Origin: UBA6623 sp965238125
GTDB lineage: Bacteria; Acidobacteriota; Terriglobia; Bryobacterales; UBA6623
Direction of reading: 5' to 3'
Length of the DNA: 64,000 bases
Assembly (NCBI GenBank): GCA_965238125.1
Contig: OZ250179.1
Coordinates: 5,580,001 to 5,644,000 of the forward strand
The translations under genes and the position numbers were made by a program. The notes under the pieces were generated by a model, which saw only the letters and a list, made by a program, of their open reading frames with translations, did not search any database and had not been told where the DNA came from. Below, in pieces: positions 51,713-59,813 of this stretch (its first letter is position 1; the number at the start of each line of letters is the position of its first letter).

Positions 51713-53509
51713 ATGACCTTTCGCACCTTGTGTCGCGCGTGCGCCCTTACTCTCTTTGCGCTCTCCATTCTTTCCGCCGCTCCCATCTTGCGGGTGCATC
51801 TTCCGATCGTCTCCAACGACAACCCGGATGCGCTGCTACTCGAAGCCGGCCAGCCGCTGCCGCTCTGGATCCTTCAGGGAACCAACGGCCCCACGGGTGT
51901 CTTTTTCGAAGTTTGGAACACGGGCGACGGCCAACTGAACCCGCGGGTTTCCGGCAGGTTTTCGCCGTGGTTGCAACCGGTCGTCACCGGCACCCAACTC
52001 TGTAGTTTTGACGCCGGCCGAGTGTGTTCTTTCGTCAGAGTCTTTTTTGAAACCGCCGGCCTGCCGCGCGGGACGTTCCAGGGCGAAATCACGGTCAGCG
52101 ACGCCAACGCGGTCGACTCGCCGCAGCGTATTCCGGTCACGATTCATGTCGGCGGGGCAGTGCCTGACGATGTTGAATTTTACATTGCCGCGGCCGACGG
52201 CAACAGCGACGCGATAGAGTTCCCAACGCCCGCCGGTCCGGCGCCGGTGGTCAGCGTGGCGCCCGCCGGGCAGTTCCTTTCCGTCACCTCGTCGGGTCTG
52301 GGCTCGTTCCGCTTTCTGCACAACCACCGGGTGGCGGCCACCTTCCGTGCCGGCATGGGAGTCGGTGATCTCGCGGGCAGCCTGTCGGTGACCGGGTCTT
52401 CCTTCGGCCCCGACAACCGCTCCGTGCCGGTGACGGTGCACGTCACCAACAGCCCGATCGCGGATTCGAGTTCCGACTCGGTGACCCTGATTACCGGCCC
52501 CGGCATCGACCCTCCGCCGGGCGCCGTCGTACTCAGCAACCGCGGCCTGGGTGACCTTGCCGTGAGCGGCATCGATATTTCGACGAGTTCCGGCGGAGAT
52601 TGGCTGTCAACCGAAGACCTGGGAAACAACACATTCTTCATTCGAGCGGCTGTCGAGGGCCTGGGAATGGGCCTGTACGAGGGCGAGTTGAGTTTCAACA
52701 GCAACGCCGCCAACGGCCCGCTGCGAATCCCCGTCGCTTTGGAAGTGCGGGATTCCAGCGCGCCCGAAGCGCTCTTCTCGGGCATTGTCAATGGGGCTTC
52801 CTTTGATCCCGTTCAGGGCATTGCGCCGGGCACGATCGTGTCGTTGTTCGGCATCAACCTGGCAAGTGGCGTCGATCGACCGGAGGAGACACCGCTGCCG
52901 TGCGAGTTCCTTTCGGCTCGAGTGCGCGTCAACGGCATCGACGCTCCGTTTTTCTTTGCTTCGCCCGGGCAGTTGAACTTCCAGGTTCCCTTTGAGCTGT
53001 CTCCCGGCGGAGCGCGCATTGAGGTCAGCCGCGACGGTGTTGCCGGCAACTCGATTTCCGCGCCGGTGTTCGAGCGCTCGCCCGGCATCTTCCTCCTCGG
53101 CGTCGACAATTACGGCGCCATCGTCAACGCCTCGCAGGGAAATTTCCCCTTACCGACGGAGGTGGGCCGCCGGATCGGTCTACGGACAACGCCGGCCCGT
53201 CCCGGTGATGTTATTGTCATTTTCGCGACTGGTTTGGGCCCGGTGAATAATCCCGTGCCGACCGGTGAAGCGACCCCGGACAGTCCCCTCCCTCGCACTC
53301 TCGAGCGCCCCAACGTCAACTACAGCACATCCCCCTTCGGCCTATCCGAGCGAGCGTCCTTCTCGGGGCTGTCGCCTCGTTTTGTCGGGCTCTACCAGGT
53401 AAACGTGCCCATCCCAGTGACGGTGCCGACAAATCCACGCACACCGATCACGCTTGAGTTTAACGACGGCACGCGAAGCAACACAGCCCACATTGCTGTC
53501 GAGCGGTAG
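51713..53509 (+). CDS. secreted Solibacter-type protein with TIGR03437-like C-terminal module
   Basis: A 598-residue exported protein. Residues 1-22 form a signal peptide (CALTLFALSILSAAP). The middle, about 25-340, is built from repeating beta-rich units of the BACON/Ig-like kind (LRVHLPIVSND, FRFLHNHRVAATFRAGMGVG). From residue 355 follows the characteristic C-terminal module: FSGIVNGASFDPVQGIAPG, then TIVSLFGINLASG, then PVNGIDAPFFFASPGQLNF-like and ARPGDVIVIFATGLGPVNN segments. That module is typical of Solibacter and relatives and is thought to be a surface or export domain of unknown function. It is strong taxonomic evidence for the window. Confidence 0.93.
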   Translation: MTFRTLCRACALTLFALSILSAAPILRVHLPIVSNDNPDALLLEAGQPLPLWILQGTNGPTGVFFEVWNTGDGQLNPRVSGRFSPWLQPVVTGTQLCSFDAGRVCSFVRVFFETAGLPRGTFQGEITVSDANAVDSPQRIPVTIHVGGAVPDDVEFYIAAADGNSDAIEFPTPAGPAPVVSVAPAGQFLSVTSSGLGSFRFLHNHRVAATFRAGMGVGDLAGSLSVTGSSFGPDNRSVPVTVHVTNSPIADSSSDSVTLITGPGIDPPPGAVVLSNRGLGDLAVSGIDISTSSGGDWLSTEDLGNNTFFIRAAVEGLGMGLYEGELSFNSNAANGPLRIPVALEVRDSSAPEALFSGIVNGASFDPVQGIAPGTIVSLFGINLASGVDRPEETPLPCEFLSARVRVNGIDAPFFFASPGQLNFQVPFELSPGGARIEVSRDGVAGNSISAPVFERSPGIFLLGVDNYGAIVNASQGNFPLPTEVGRRIGLRTTPARPGDVIVIFATGLGPVNNPVPTGEATPDSPLPRTLERPNVNYSTSPFGLSERASFSGLSPRFVGLYQVNVPIPVTVPTNPRTPITLEFNDGTRSNTAHIAVER

Positions 53510-53523
53510 GCACAGGATCTCCA

Positions 53524-53910
53524 TCAGGCGCCGCCATTCGGCCAGTGGTCGTCCACGCGATAGGCCTCGTCGTCGCCGGGCCAGGGCGGCATGGTCGTGA
53601 TCAGAAACCGTAGCGGCTCCTCACCCGTGTTGCGGAATTGAAAGCGCGTTCCGGTGGGGATGGTGAGGCTCACACCGGGGCGCGCTTCGATGGTTTCTTC
53701 GCTGTCGTCATCGCGTCGCCACACCTCGCCCTGCCCTTCGATGAAATACCAGATCTCCTCGACGTGGTGATGCGCGACCGCCAACGACACGCCGCCGGGG
53801 GGAAGCGTGCAGTGCACGGAGCTGCCGCGTTCGGTGGCGGCCAGCAGGCGAATTTCCGAGCCGTCCGGGGCCAGGCAGTCGTATGGTTCGGGCAGGTATT
53901 GCGTTTTCAT
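53524..53910 (-). CDS. cupin domain protein
   Basis: A 128-residue single-domain cupin. The conserved core is AHHHVEEIWYFIEGQGEVWR, with three clustered histidines that should bind a metal, and the second cupin motif appears as PGVSLTIPTGTRFQFRNTG. There is no export signal. Cupins of this size have many activities (isomerases, dioxygenases, sugar-binding), so the function is open. The ATG at 53910 is separated from the vapC stop by one base. It may be transcribed with the toxin-antitoxin pair upstream on the same strand. Confidence 0.88.
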   Translation of the reverse strand: MKTQYLPEPYDCLAPDGSEIRLLAATERGSSVHCTLPPGGVSLAVAHHHVEEIWYFIEGQGEVWRRDDDSEETIEARPGVSLTIPTGTRFQFRNTGEEPLRFLITTMPPWPGDDEAYRVDDHWPNGGA

Positions 53911-54288
53911 TCATCCCTCGAAGAAGACAAGGTCCGCCATGGAGTAGTGTTTTCTGTTCTTGGTCCAGAAGCGCAAACCATGTCGGCGCGCGGTTGCCGC
54001 GAGCAGGGCGTCGGCGATCTCAAGCCTGTGAGACTTTGAAAAGAGGTTCAAATACCCCCCGGCGATCTCCCCGACGGCATCGCTCACCTCCAGACATTGC
54101 ATCAAGCGAAAGAGCTTTCGGGTGCCGGCTTCTTCGTTGGGCCGCATGCCGGCGAAGACTTCGGCGCGCGTGATCGGGGAGAAGCAGACAGTTTCTCCCG
54201 CGGCCAGCAAGCCCGCCAAGGACGCGATTTCGTCGGGCCGTCCGCGGAGGATGTTGATGACCACATCGGAGTCGACCAGCAGACTCAT
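53911..54288 (-). CDS. vapC: PIN-domain toxin VapC
   Basis: A 125-residue PIN-domain ribonuclease of the VapC type, usually cutting tRNA or rRNA when freed from VapB. The acidic metal-binding residues are visible in VDSDVVINIL (first aspartate, about residue 6-8), in SPITRAEVFAG and in EIADALLAATA. Its ATG overlaps the stop of vapB by four bases (54285-54288), so translation is coupled. No target can be predicted. Confidence 0.93.
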   Translation of the reverse strand: MSLLVDSDVVINILRGRPDEIASLAGLLAAGETVCFSPITRAEVFAGMRPNEEAGTRKLFRLMQCLEVSDAVGEIAGGYLNLFSKSHRLEIADALLAATARRHGLRFWTKNRKHYSMADLVFFEG

Positions 54289-54545
54289 TGCCGGAGGCGT
54301 CCCCGCCGCGTACCCTTGCGCAGCGACCGCACGAAGTCCGTCGAATCGCCAAGGTCATCCCGGTCTTCCCACGTCCCCGACGCTTCTTCCAAGATGCGGC
54401 GCCAACCGGCGGGAGGACGGTGTGCAAAGTACGTTTGCTCGACGGCCTCTCGGACAAGCGCCGACACCGTTGTCTTGCGTGCCGCCCCAAGCTTCTTGAG
54501 TCGCCGCAGTGTGGCGGGGTCCATATAGAGCTGCGTGCGTTGCAT
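54285..54545 (-). CDS. vapB: ribbon-helix-helix antitoxin VapB-like
   Basis: An 86-residue antitoxin. The N terminus MQRTQLYMDPATLRRLKKLG, then AARKTTVSALVREAVEQTYF, is a ribbon-helix-helix DNA-binding domain with the beta strand at RTQLYMD. The C-terminal part (PPAGWRRILEEASGTW...) would bind the toxin. ATG at 54545 is used; upstream extensions of the frame would run through an obvious operator palindrome and are rejected. It stops at 54285, overlapping vapC. Confidence 0.9.
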   Translation of the reverse strand: MQRTQLYMDPATLRRLKKLGAARKTTVSALVREAVEQTYFAHRPPAGWRRILEEASGTWEDRDDLGDSTDFVRSLRKGTRRGRLRQ

Positions 54546-54562
54546 GGTGTATATTATACACC
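54546..54562 (-). promoter_or_regulatory. vapBC promoter/operator palindrome at the start codon
   Basis: GGTGTATATTATACACC is a perfect inverted repeat (plus strand, arms of eight bases around one base) ending directly at the vapB ATG. Read on the minus strand it contains TATAAT seven bases before the A of ATG, so the -10 box lies inside the operator and transcription should begin at or next to the start codon. No clear -35 box was found. Confidence 0.8.
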
Positions 54563-54637
54563 GTCCGACGCCATGATGCCGGATTACCGGCCGAACACGC
54601 GCGGTTGCCGGACCAACCCGCTTTGTGCGGCGCGCCT

Positions 54638-56101
54638 TCAAGGCAGCGGCATCTCTTCGCTGTCGACTTCGCGGGCCGGTTGGAACGACTCGACCGGGCC
54701 TTCGGTGCGAACCTGCTCGAGCCAATACACGCCGTCGTAGGGGACGCTGTTGCCGCGGGTTCCGACGAAGTCCGTGTCTCCGTCGCCATCCATGTCGCGG
54801 GCGACGAACTTGTCGAACATGCCGCGTTTGCGGCGGGAAATATCGTGCCGCGCCCAGACTTCGGCGGCGTCGGCGGGTTGCTCGAACCACGCCAACCGCC
54901 CCAGGCGATCACGGGCGGTTACGTTGTCGCCGTCGCGGTCCCGAGGGCCGGAGCTGTAGCTGCCGACCATCAGGTCCCGGCGGCCGTCTTGGTTGATGTC
55001 GGCGGCAATGAAGCCGGTGGCGGTATCGGGAGCCATGCCGCCGATCCGGTGCAGTTTCCACGCTTCCGAGAAATCGGCCGGCTGCTCGAGCCAGACCAAT
55101 TCGGTCCGTCGTTCGGCAACGACGATATCGAGTCGGCCGTCACCGCTCAATTCCATGAACTCGAAGTTAAAACCCGTGATGCCTTGCGCTTCCTCGCCAG
55201 GCACGGAGGAGCCCTTGATCTTGATCGCGTGCTCGACGAATTCGATCTCGCCACCGCCCATGTTTTCGAACCAGAACAGGCGCGCTTCTCCACGTGACCC
55301 CCCCAGCACGTCCAGGTCCCCGTCGCCATCGAGGTCGACCGGCCGGGAATTGATCGGGACTCTCACCCGCGTCAGCTCGTGCTCGATCCAGCTTGAGCTC
55401 ACCAACGGATCGCCCGCGATCTCGAACCAGGAAATCGGCTCGCGCTCGACCGTCTCCGGGCTGCCTTCTTGAGAGCCCTTGTTGGGCGCGACGACCTCGG
55501 GGCGCCCGTCTTGGTTGAAGTCGGCGAAGAAGACCCGGATGAACGAGCCGCGGTTGTTCGCGACGTCGGGGATCAGCCGCTTCCAACGCTCGGTTCGCGC
55601 AGACACACCGGGATTCTGGAAGTAGATCAGGTGCGCCAGCTCGCAAGCCGCCACGATATCCGGATAGCCGTCGCCGTTGACGTCGTCGATCGCAACGTCC
55701 TCGGCGGCCCCGGCCTCGGAGCCCTCGGCCAGCGTCGTCAACTCCCACTCGTCGGGGTCGGCGGTCCCAAAGGCGATGCGGATGTGCCCGTCAGCCACAC
55801 CGTCATAGGTCGTATCGCACTCGTGGACGGAAACGACGTCGAGCCGGCCGTCGAGGTCAAGGTCAGCCATGGCCAACCCGTCGCTGCCCGACAGAGCGAC
55901 TCCCCCGGCCGCCTCATCGTCGATGATGTGCTCCCGCCAGGAAATGTATCGGCCGTCCGCGCTCTTGGCTTGTGTCGGCTGCGAGGCGACAGGGCCGGCG
56001 CCGCCCGAGCCCGCCGACGTCCCATCACCCGCCGTTCCACAAGCCGACAAAACGACGAGCAGACCGCATGTAGCGCTACGCATCCAGGTCGAGCGGATCA
56101 C
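54638..56101 (-). CDS. FG-GAP/VCBS repeat lipoprotein
   Basis: A 487-residue predicted lipoprotein. The GTG at 56101, preceded by GGTGGAGAT, gives VIRSTWMRSATCGLLVVLSACGTAG with a lipobox ending LSAC (Cys21). Repeats with DLDLDGRLDVV, DVNGDGYPDIV, DFNQDGRPEVV, DLDGDGDLDVL, DINQDGRRDLM and DMDGDGDTDFV follow, the DxDxDG type that binds calcium in FG-GAP propellers. Six or seven such blades make a seven-bladed propeller plausible. The function is probably carbohydrate or protein binding at the surface. A later ATG (56083) is an alternative start. Confidence 0.9.
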   Translation of the reverse strand: MIRSTWMRSATCGLLVVLSACGTAGDGTSAGSGGAGPVASQPTQAKSADGRYISWREHIIDDEAAGGVALSGSDGLAMADLDLDGRLDVVSVHECDTTYDGVADGHIRIAFGTADPDEWELTTLAEGSEAGAAEDVAIDDVNGDGYPDIVAACELAHLIYFQNPGVSARTERWKRLIPDVANNRGSFIRVFFADFNQDGRPEVVAPNKGSQEGSPETVEREPISWFEIAGDPLVSSSWIEHELTRVRVPINSRPVDLDGDGDLDVLGGSRGEARLFWFENMGGGEIEFVEHAIKIKGSSVPGEEAQGITGFNFEFMELSGDGRLDIVVAERRTELVWLEQPADFSEAWKLHRIGGMAPDTATGFIAADINQDGRRDLMVGSYSSGPRDRDGDNVTARDRLGRLAWFEQPADAAEVWARHDISRRKRGMFDKFVARDMDGDGDTDFVGTRGNSVPYDGVYWLEQVRTEGPVESFQPAREVDSEEMPLP

Positions 56102-56194
56102 AATCGTATCTCCACCGCCGGGCAAGGCGGGACCGGCAATTTCGGAAGGTGTACGAGGTTCCCAGTTGTGGCGAGCCTCGACCTGTCGCGATCG

Positions 56195-57151
56195 CTACTC
56201 GGCGGCTTCCTCCCCGGCCTTCTCTTGGGCGCGGGCTCCGGCGAGCATGTTCTCCATGCTGTAATTCCCCTCGTGACAGGCGTACTCATAGATCGGCTGA
56301 TCGGTCTTCTTCATGGGAACCGCAACCGTCCAGGGCTTGGTGAACGACTCCGGATCGTCGATCGTGAACTCGTAGAGCAGCCGGTCGGGGCTTAGGCGGG
56401 TGAAGCGTTCGATCAGATGCATATTCGGACCGGACCCGCGGAAGCTCGTTGCTTCCGTAAAGTTCCTCGTCTCGACGACCAACGTATCGCCCTCCCAACG
56501 GCCGCGTGAGTCGCCTTTCCACTGGCGCATGTCTTCCGGCAGATGGGGACGCGCGTCCAGCGGGACGACCCGGACGTCGTGGACCATCTCGATCAGCAGC
56601 GCCACGGAATCCGGCGTCTGGAAAATTTGAACGTTATTGTTGTAGCCGCTGGGATGCATCGGCGGTCCGGCATTGAAGCCCAATAGACAACGCTCGAACG
56701 CACCTCGGTCCTCGGGGCCGTGAGCGGGACGTTCCATGACTTGCTTACGGGCGTCGGCTCTTACCTGTCCCGCGGCCGTCAGCGTGGGAATCTTCCGCTC
56801 CGGGGGGTCGACGATCAGCGAAGTTCGCTTGTCCTCGGTAAGGCTGTCTCCGTAATCCAGCCAAAAATCGTTGTAGGCCCGCCGGACGTCATCGGCGGCT
56901 TTTTCGGGTCGCTGATCGTTATTGCGGTCCTTGCGTGTCTTCGTTTGAAACTCCGCCGCCTCTGCGTCAGCGAGAACTTCCTTCCCGGCCAGCTCGTCGG
57001 GGCGTTCCAGCGGGGTGATCGTGCGGAAGTCCCAGATGCCCCGCAGGTCGGGCGCGCCCCACGACGTGCGCGGCGTGTCGTCCGCCGCGGTTGCCGCCGG
57101 TGCGCTGAAAATTGCAATGATGCTCAAGAATGCGAGGAATCGATTGCTCAT
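56195..57151 (-). CDS. conserved exported hypothetical protein
   Basis: A 318-residue protein. The ATG at 57151 is supported by GAGGAGG seven bases upstream and by the signal peptide MSNRFLAFLSIIAIFSAPAA right at the start. An upstream frame would add an arginine-rich unlikely leader. The mature sequence contains PRTSWGAPDLRGIWDFRT, DPPERKIPTLTAAGQVRADA, MHPSGYNNNVQIFQTPDSVA and RWEGDTLVVETRNF, a family common in Acidobacteria and some Proteobacteria whose function is unknown. It ends with a small acidic tail. It is an isolated gene. Confidence 0.75.
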   Translation of the reverse strand: MSNRFLAFLSIIAIFSAPAATAADDTPRTSWGAPDLRGIWDFRTITPLERPDELAGKEVLADAEAAEFQTKTRKDRNNDQRPEKAADDVRRAYNDFWLDYGDSLTEDKRTSLIVDPPERKIPTLTAAGQVRADARKQVMERPAHGPEDRGAFERCLLGFNAGPPMHPSGYNNNVQIFQTPDSVALLIEMVHDVRVVPLDARPHLPEDMRQWKGDSRGRWEGDTLVVETRNFTEATSFRGSGPNMHLIERFTRLSPDRLLYEFTIDDPESFTKPWTVAVPMKKTDQPIYEYACHEGNYSMENMLAGARAQEKAGEEAAE

Positions 57152-57427
57152 GGGAAGCCTCCTCGGATTCGTTGCGCGGAAGTCGAATCGCACAACGAGA
57201 TTCGGGCCGGCGGGGCCGACCCAACGAAGTGATTATACGCCCTGAGTCATGTCGCGTCAGTGCGCCCAGCGTGCCGGTATACATTCTTGGTTTCGACAGA
57301 GGCTTTGCTGATCTTGGTGTTTTCTTCAGCCGGTCCTCGGATCGGTTGCCGAAACACCTCTGGACGCGCGACACTTTCGGGGCATATGCTGGTGCTCAGA
57401 GAAGACCACCAGAGCAGGAGCGAATGG

Positions 57428-57760
57428 ATGATCACCTTCGAATGCACCGTCCAGGAGGGCTGCGTATCGGACAAGCTCCGTCCCGATCTGGCGGCCGCGA
57501 TCGAGCAGTTGTGCAACCGTATCTTGGGCACGGACCAAGGCCCGGTAACCGTATCGTGGACGGTGATCCCCGAGGGATTCGGGTTCCGGGGCGGGGAGCC
57601 TTCGACCACTTCGCTGGTTCGCGGGCGGATTCCCGACGGCTGTGACCGCGAGACGCGGGCAAGGTTCCTCGAAGGAATCGGAGAAGCATGGTGTAGGATC
57701 AGCGGCGCGTCCCCGCACGAACTGATGGTTTCGGCTCGCGACTGGAACTGGTCGGGCTAG
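57428..57760 (+). CDS. tautomerase-superfamily-like protein
   Basis: A 110-residue protein starting at the ATG at 57428, with AGGAG 8 bases upstream. The layout FECTVQEGCVSDKLRPDLAA, then SWTVIPEGFGFRGGEPSTTS and later GASPHELMVSARDWN resembles the 4-oxalocrotonate tautomerase superfamily. Most members use an N-terminal proline, which is lacking here (MITFEC), so it may be catalytically different or inactive. A second, proline-containing tautomerase gene follows 190 bases downstream on the same strand, so the two may form a pair. Confidence 0.55.
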   Translation: MITFECTVQEGCVSDKLRPDLAAAIEQLCNRILGTDQGPVTVSWTVIPEGFGFRGGEPSTTSLVRGRIPDGCDRETRARFLEGIGEAWCRISGASPHELMVSARDWNWSG

Positions 57761-57950
57761 TGGCGCCACCGGCTGGGCCGGATCGTTCAGGGAAGAAACT
57801 TGGTCGAAGGGTTCGCCGGGACCGCGCCGCGCGGCGGCGCGGCTCGGGTGGGTGAAAGTCCGATCTATTCGTAGCAGTTGTGAATCTCCGGGCAGCACGA
57901 AATTTGAAGTTTCAGGCTAGATTTTTCGGAATGAAAGAGGAGACAGATCG

Positions 57951-58379
57951 ATGCCGTTCTACCGATGCTTGATTCCCAAGGGTTCGCTTTCGTTCGAGCA
58001 GCGACAGAAGATCGCCGCGGCGTTCACCGACGTCCATTGCGGTCTTTCCAGCGCTCCGAGAAACTTCGTGAACGTCGTATTTCTAGAAGTCTCCGGCAGC
58101 GGTGAGATCGCGGACTCACACGGACAAGGCGTCCTGAAATACGACACGCCTTATTTCATCGCCGGGGGCAACCGGGCGGGCCGGCCGCCCGCACTCAAGC
58201 AACAGATCCTCGAAGGCCTGATCGACAAGTTCTCCGAGATCGGCGGGGTTGCCAAGAATGAAGTAAGCGGGCACATCAGCGAAGCCCCGGCGTCCTGGAC
58301 CATGGAAGCGGGACAAATCCTTCCCGACCCAGGAGAGGAAAGCCCGGAATGGTTCGAACACGGAGCCGCGTCGGGGTGA
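57951..58379 (+). CDS. tautomerase family protein with N-terminal proline
   Basis: A 142-residue protein that begins MPFYRCLIPKG, so mature Pro1 (Pro2 before methionine removal) is available as the general base. The segments LSFEQRQKIAAAFTDVHCGL and APRNFVNVVFLEV fit the Tautomerase_3/cis-CaaD-like group, which converts small unsaturated acids. The catalytic arginine and others are not confidently assigned. It lies between a related gene and the Tat-exported oxidoreductase at 58436. A substrate is not predictable. Confidence 0.8.
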   Translation: MPFYRCLIPKGSLSFEQRQKIAAAFTDVHCGLSSAPRNFVNVVFLEVSGSGEIADSHGQGVLKYDTPYFIAGGNRAGRPPALKQQILEGLIDKFSEIGGVAKNEVSGHISEAPASWTMEAGQILPDPGEESPEWFEHGAASG

Positions 58380-58435
58380 CGGAGACTGGTACGATCGACC
58401 AGGCATCGAGCCGTCCCGCGCGCAGGAGGCAGAGC

Positions 58436-59611
58436 ATGAACGAGAACACCTCATCCCGAGCAAACCCGCCGGTATCCAGACGAAGTTTTCTTGCCAATAC
58501 AGGCATCGGCGCGACCGCCGCGTGGACCATCGTCAAGCCCGAATCAGTGCGCGGCTCGGCCGCCAATTCCGCCGTCTCGGTCGGGTTGCTGGGGACCGGC
58601 GGCCGCGGCTCTCGGGTCGCCGGCTACGCCCAGGCCAACACGCGCGGGCGAGTCATCGCGCTGTGCGATCTGTTTGACGAACAGATTGAAAACGCCAAGA
58701 AGAAGATCGAAGTCCCCGACGCCGCGGTCTACAAAGACATGGAGAAATTCCTCTCGGCCGACGACATCGACGCCGTCATCATCGCCACGCCCCCCTTCGA
58801 ACACCCGCGTATGCTCTCGGCCGCCGTGCAGGCCGGCAAACACATTTATTGCGAGAAACCGATGGGTGTTGACGCCGAGGGCTGTCGTCAGGTCATCGAG
58901 GCCTCGCGTCGCCACAAACCCGACAAATGCCTTTCGACGGGCTTTCAGCAGCGCTACGGCAAGGGATATCTCGAAGCCTACCATCGGCTCCAGGCGGGAG
59001 AGCTGGGCGAGCTGACGATGGCCGCCGCGTCCTGGATCTCGGGAGACCCGTGGAAATTCCGGCCCTACGACGATCCCGCCGTTCATAAGCTGCGCAACTG
59101 GTTCGCCTATCGTGACTACTCCGGCGACATCATCGTCGAACAGGATTGCCACAACTTCGACGTCCTGCATTGGTTCATCGGGGCGTTGCCGACCCGCGCG
59201 GTCGGCTATGGCGGCACGGCGGTGCGTAAACACATGGAAATCATGGATCACCTCTCGCTGAGCTTCGAATTCCCCAACGGCATGCACGTCAACTTCGAGG
59301 CGAACCAGATCACGCCGCGCGGTTTCCGCCGCGTCGGCGAGCGATTCACCGGCACAAAGGGAACGGTCGAGACATCGCGCAGCCGCATGATCCACTACCG
59401 CCCCGAGAGCGAGCCGGAAACCCTCGTCTCGGATAACGACATCACCGTCGACGCCGTCGACACCTTCCTCAAGCGCGTCGAAAGCGGCGACGTCGAGAAC
59501 GTCGGGGAGCGCTCGGCGCTCAGCACGCTGATGGCGATCCTGGGACGCACCGCGATCTACGAAAACCGCGAAGCGACCTGGCTCGGTGAATTCGGGGGCA
59601 TTGGCGCGTAG
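58436..59611 (+). CDS. Tat-exported Gfo/Idh/MocA family oxidoreductase
   Basis: A 391-residue NAD(P)-dependent oxidoreductase with a twin-arginine signal (VSRRSFLANTG, Arg15-Arg16). The start ATG at 58436 is supported by CAGGAGG nearby. The Rossmann motif GLLGTGGRG is at 49-57 and the catalytic-loop EKP at 140-142. WFAYRDYSGDIIVEQDCHNF is common in exported sugar oxidoreductases of this family. It should be a client of the TatA/TatC at 35.7-37.8 kb. The substrate may be a sugar or its derivative, unidentified. Confidence 0.93.
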   Translation: MNENTSSRANPPVSRRSFLANTGIGATAAWTIVKPESVRGSAANSAVSVGLLGTGGRGSRVAGYAQANTRGRVIALCDLFDEQIENAKKKIEVPDAAVYKDMEKFLSADDIDAVIIATPPFEHPRMLSAAVQAGKHIYCEKPMGVDAEGCRQVIEASRRHKPDKCLSTGFQQRYGKGYLEAYHRLQAGELGELTMAAASWISGDPWKFRPYDDPAVHKLRNWFAYRDYSGDIIVEQDCHNFDVLHWFIGALPTRAVGYGGTAVRKHMEIMDHLSLSFEFPNGMHVNFEANQITPRGFRRVGERFTGTKGTVETSRSRMIHYRPESEPETLVSDNDITVDAVDTFLKRVESGDVENVGERSALSTLMAILGRTAIYENREATWLGEFGGIGA

Positions 59612-59813
59612 CCGCAATACCTTTCACTTAAGTAGCCGTACGAGAGAAGGAAAATCAATGTGGCGACGTGGTGGCGCGCCGCGACGGGCCGCTCCTGAGC
59701 GGAGGGGACATCAGTGCTGATAGCGGTCCACTCCCATAGGTTTGACCGTGAGCTACTTGAGATCGAACCAGATTCCGTTCGCGCTGATGAGTTTGTCTTC
59801 GATGCTGTTTGGA

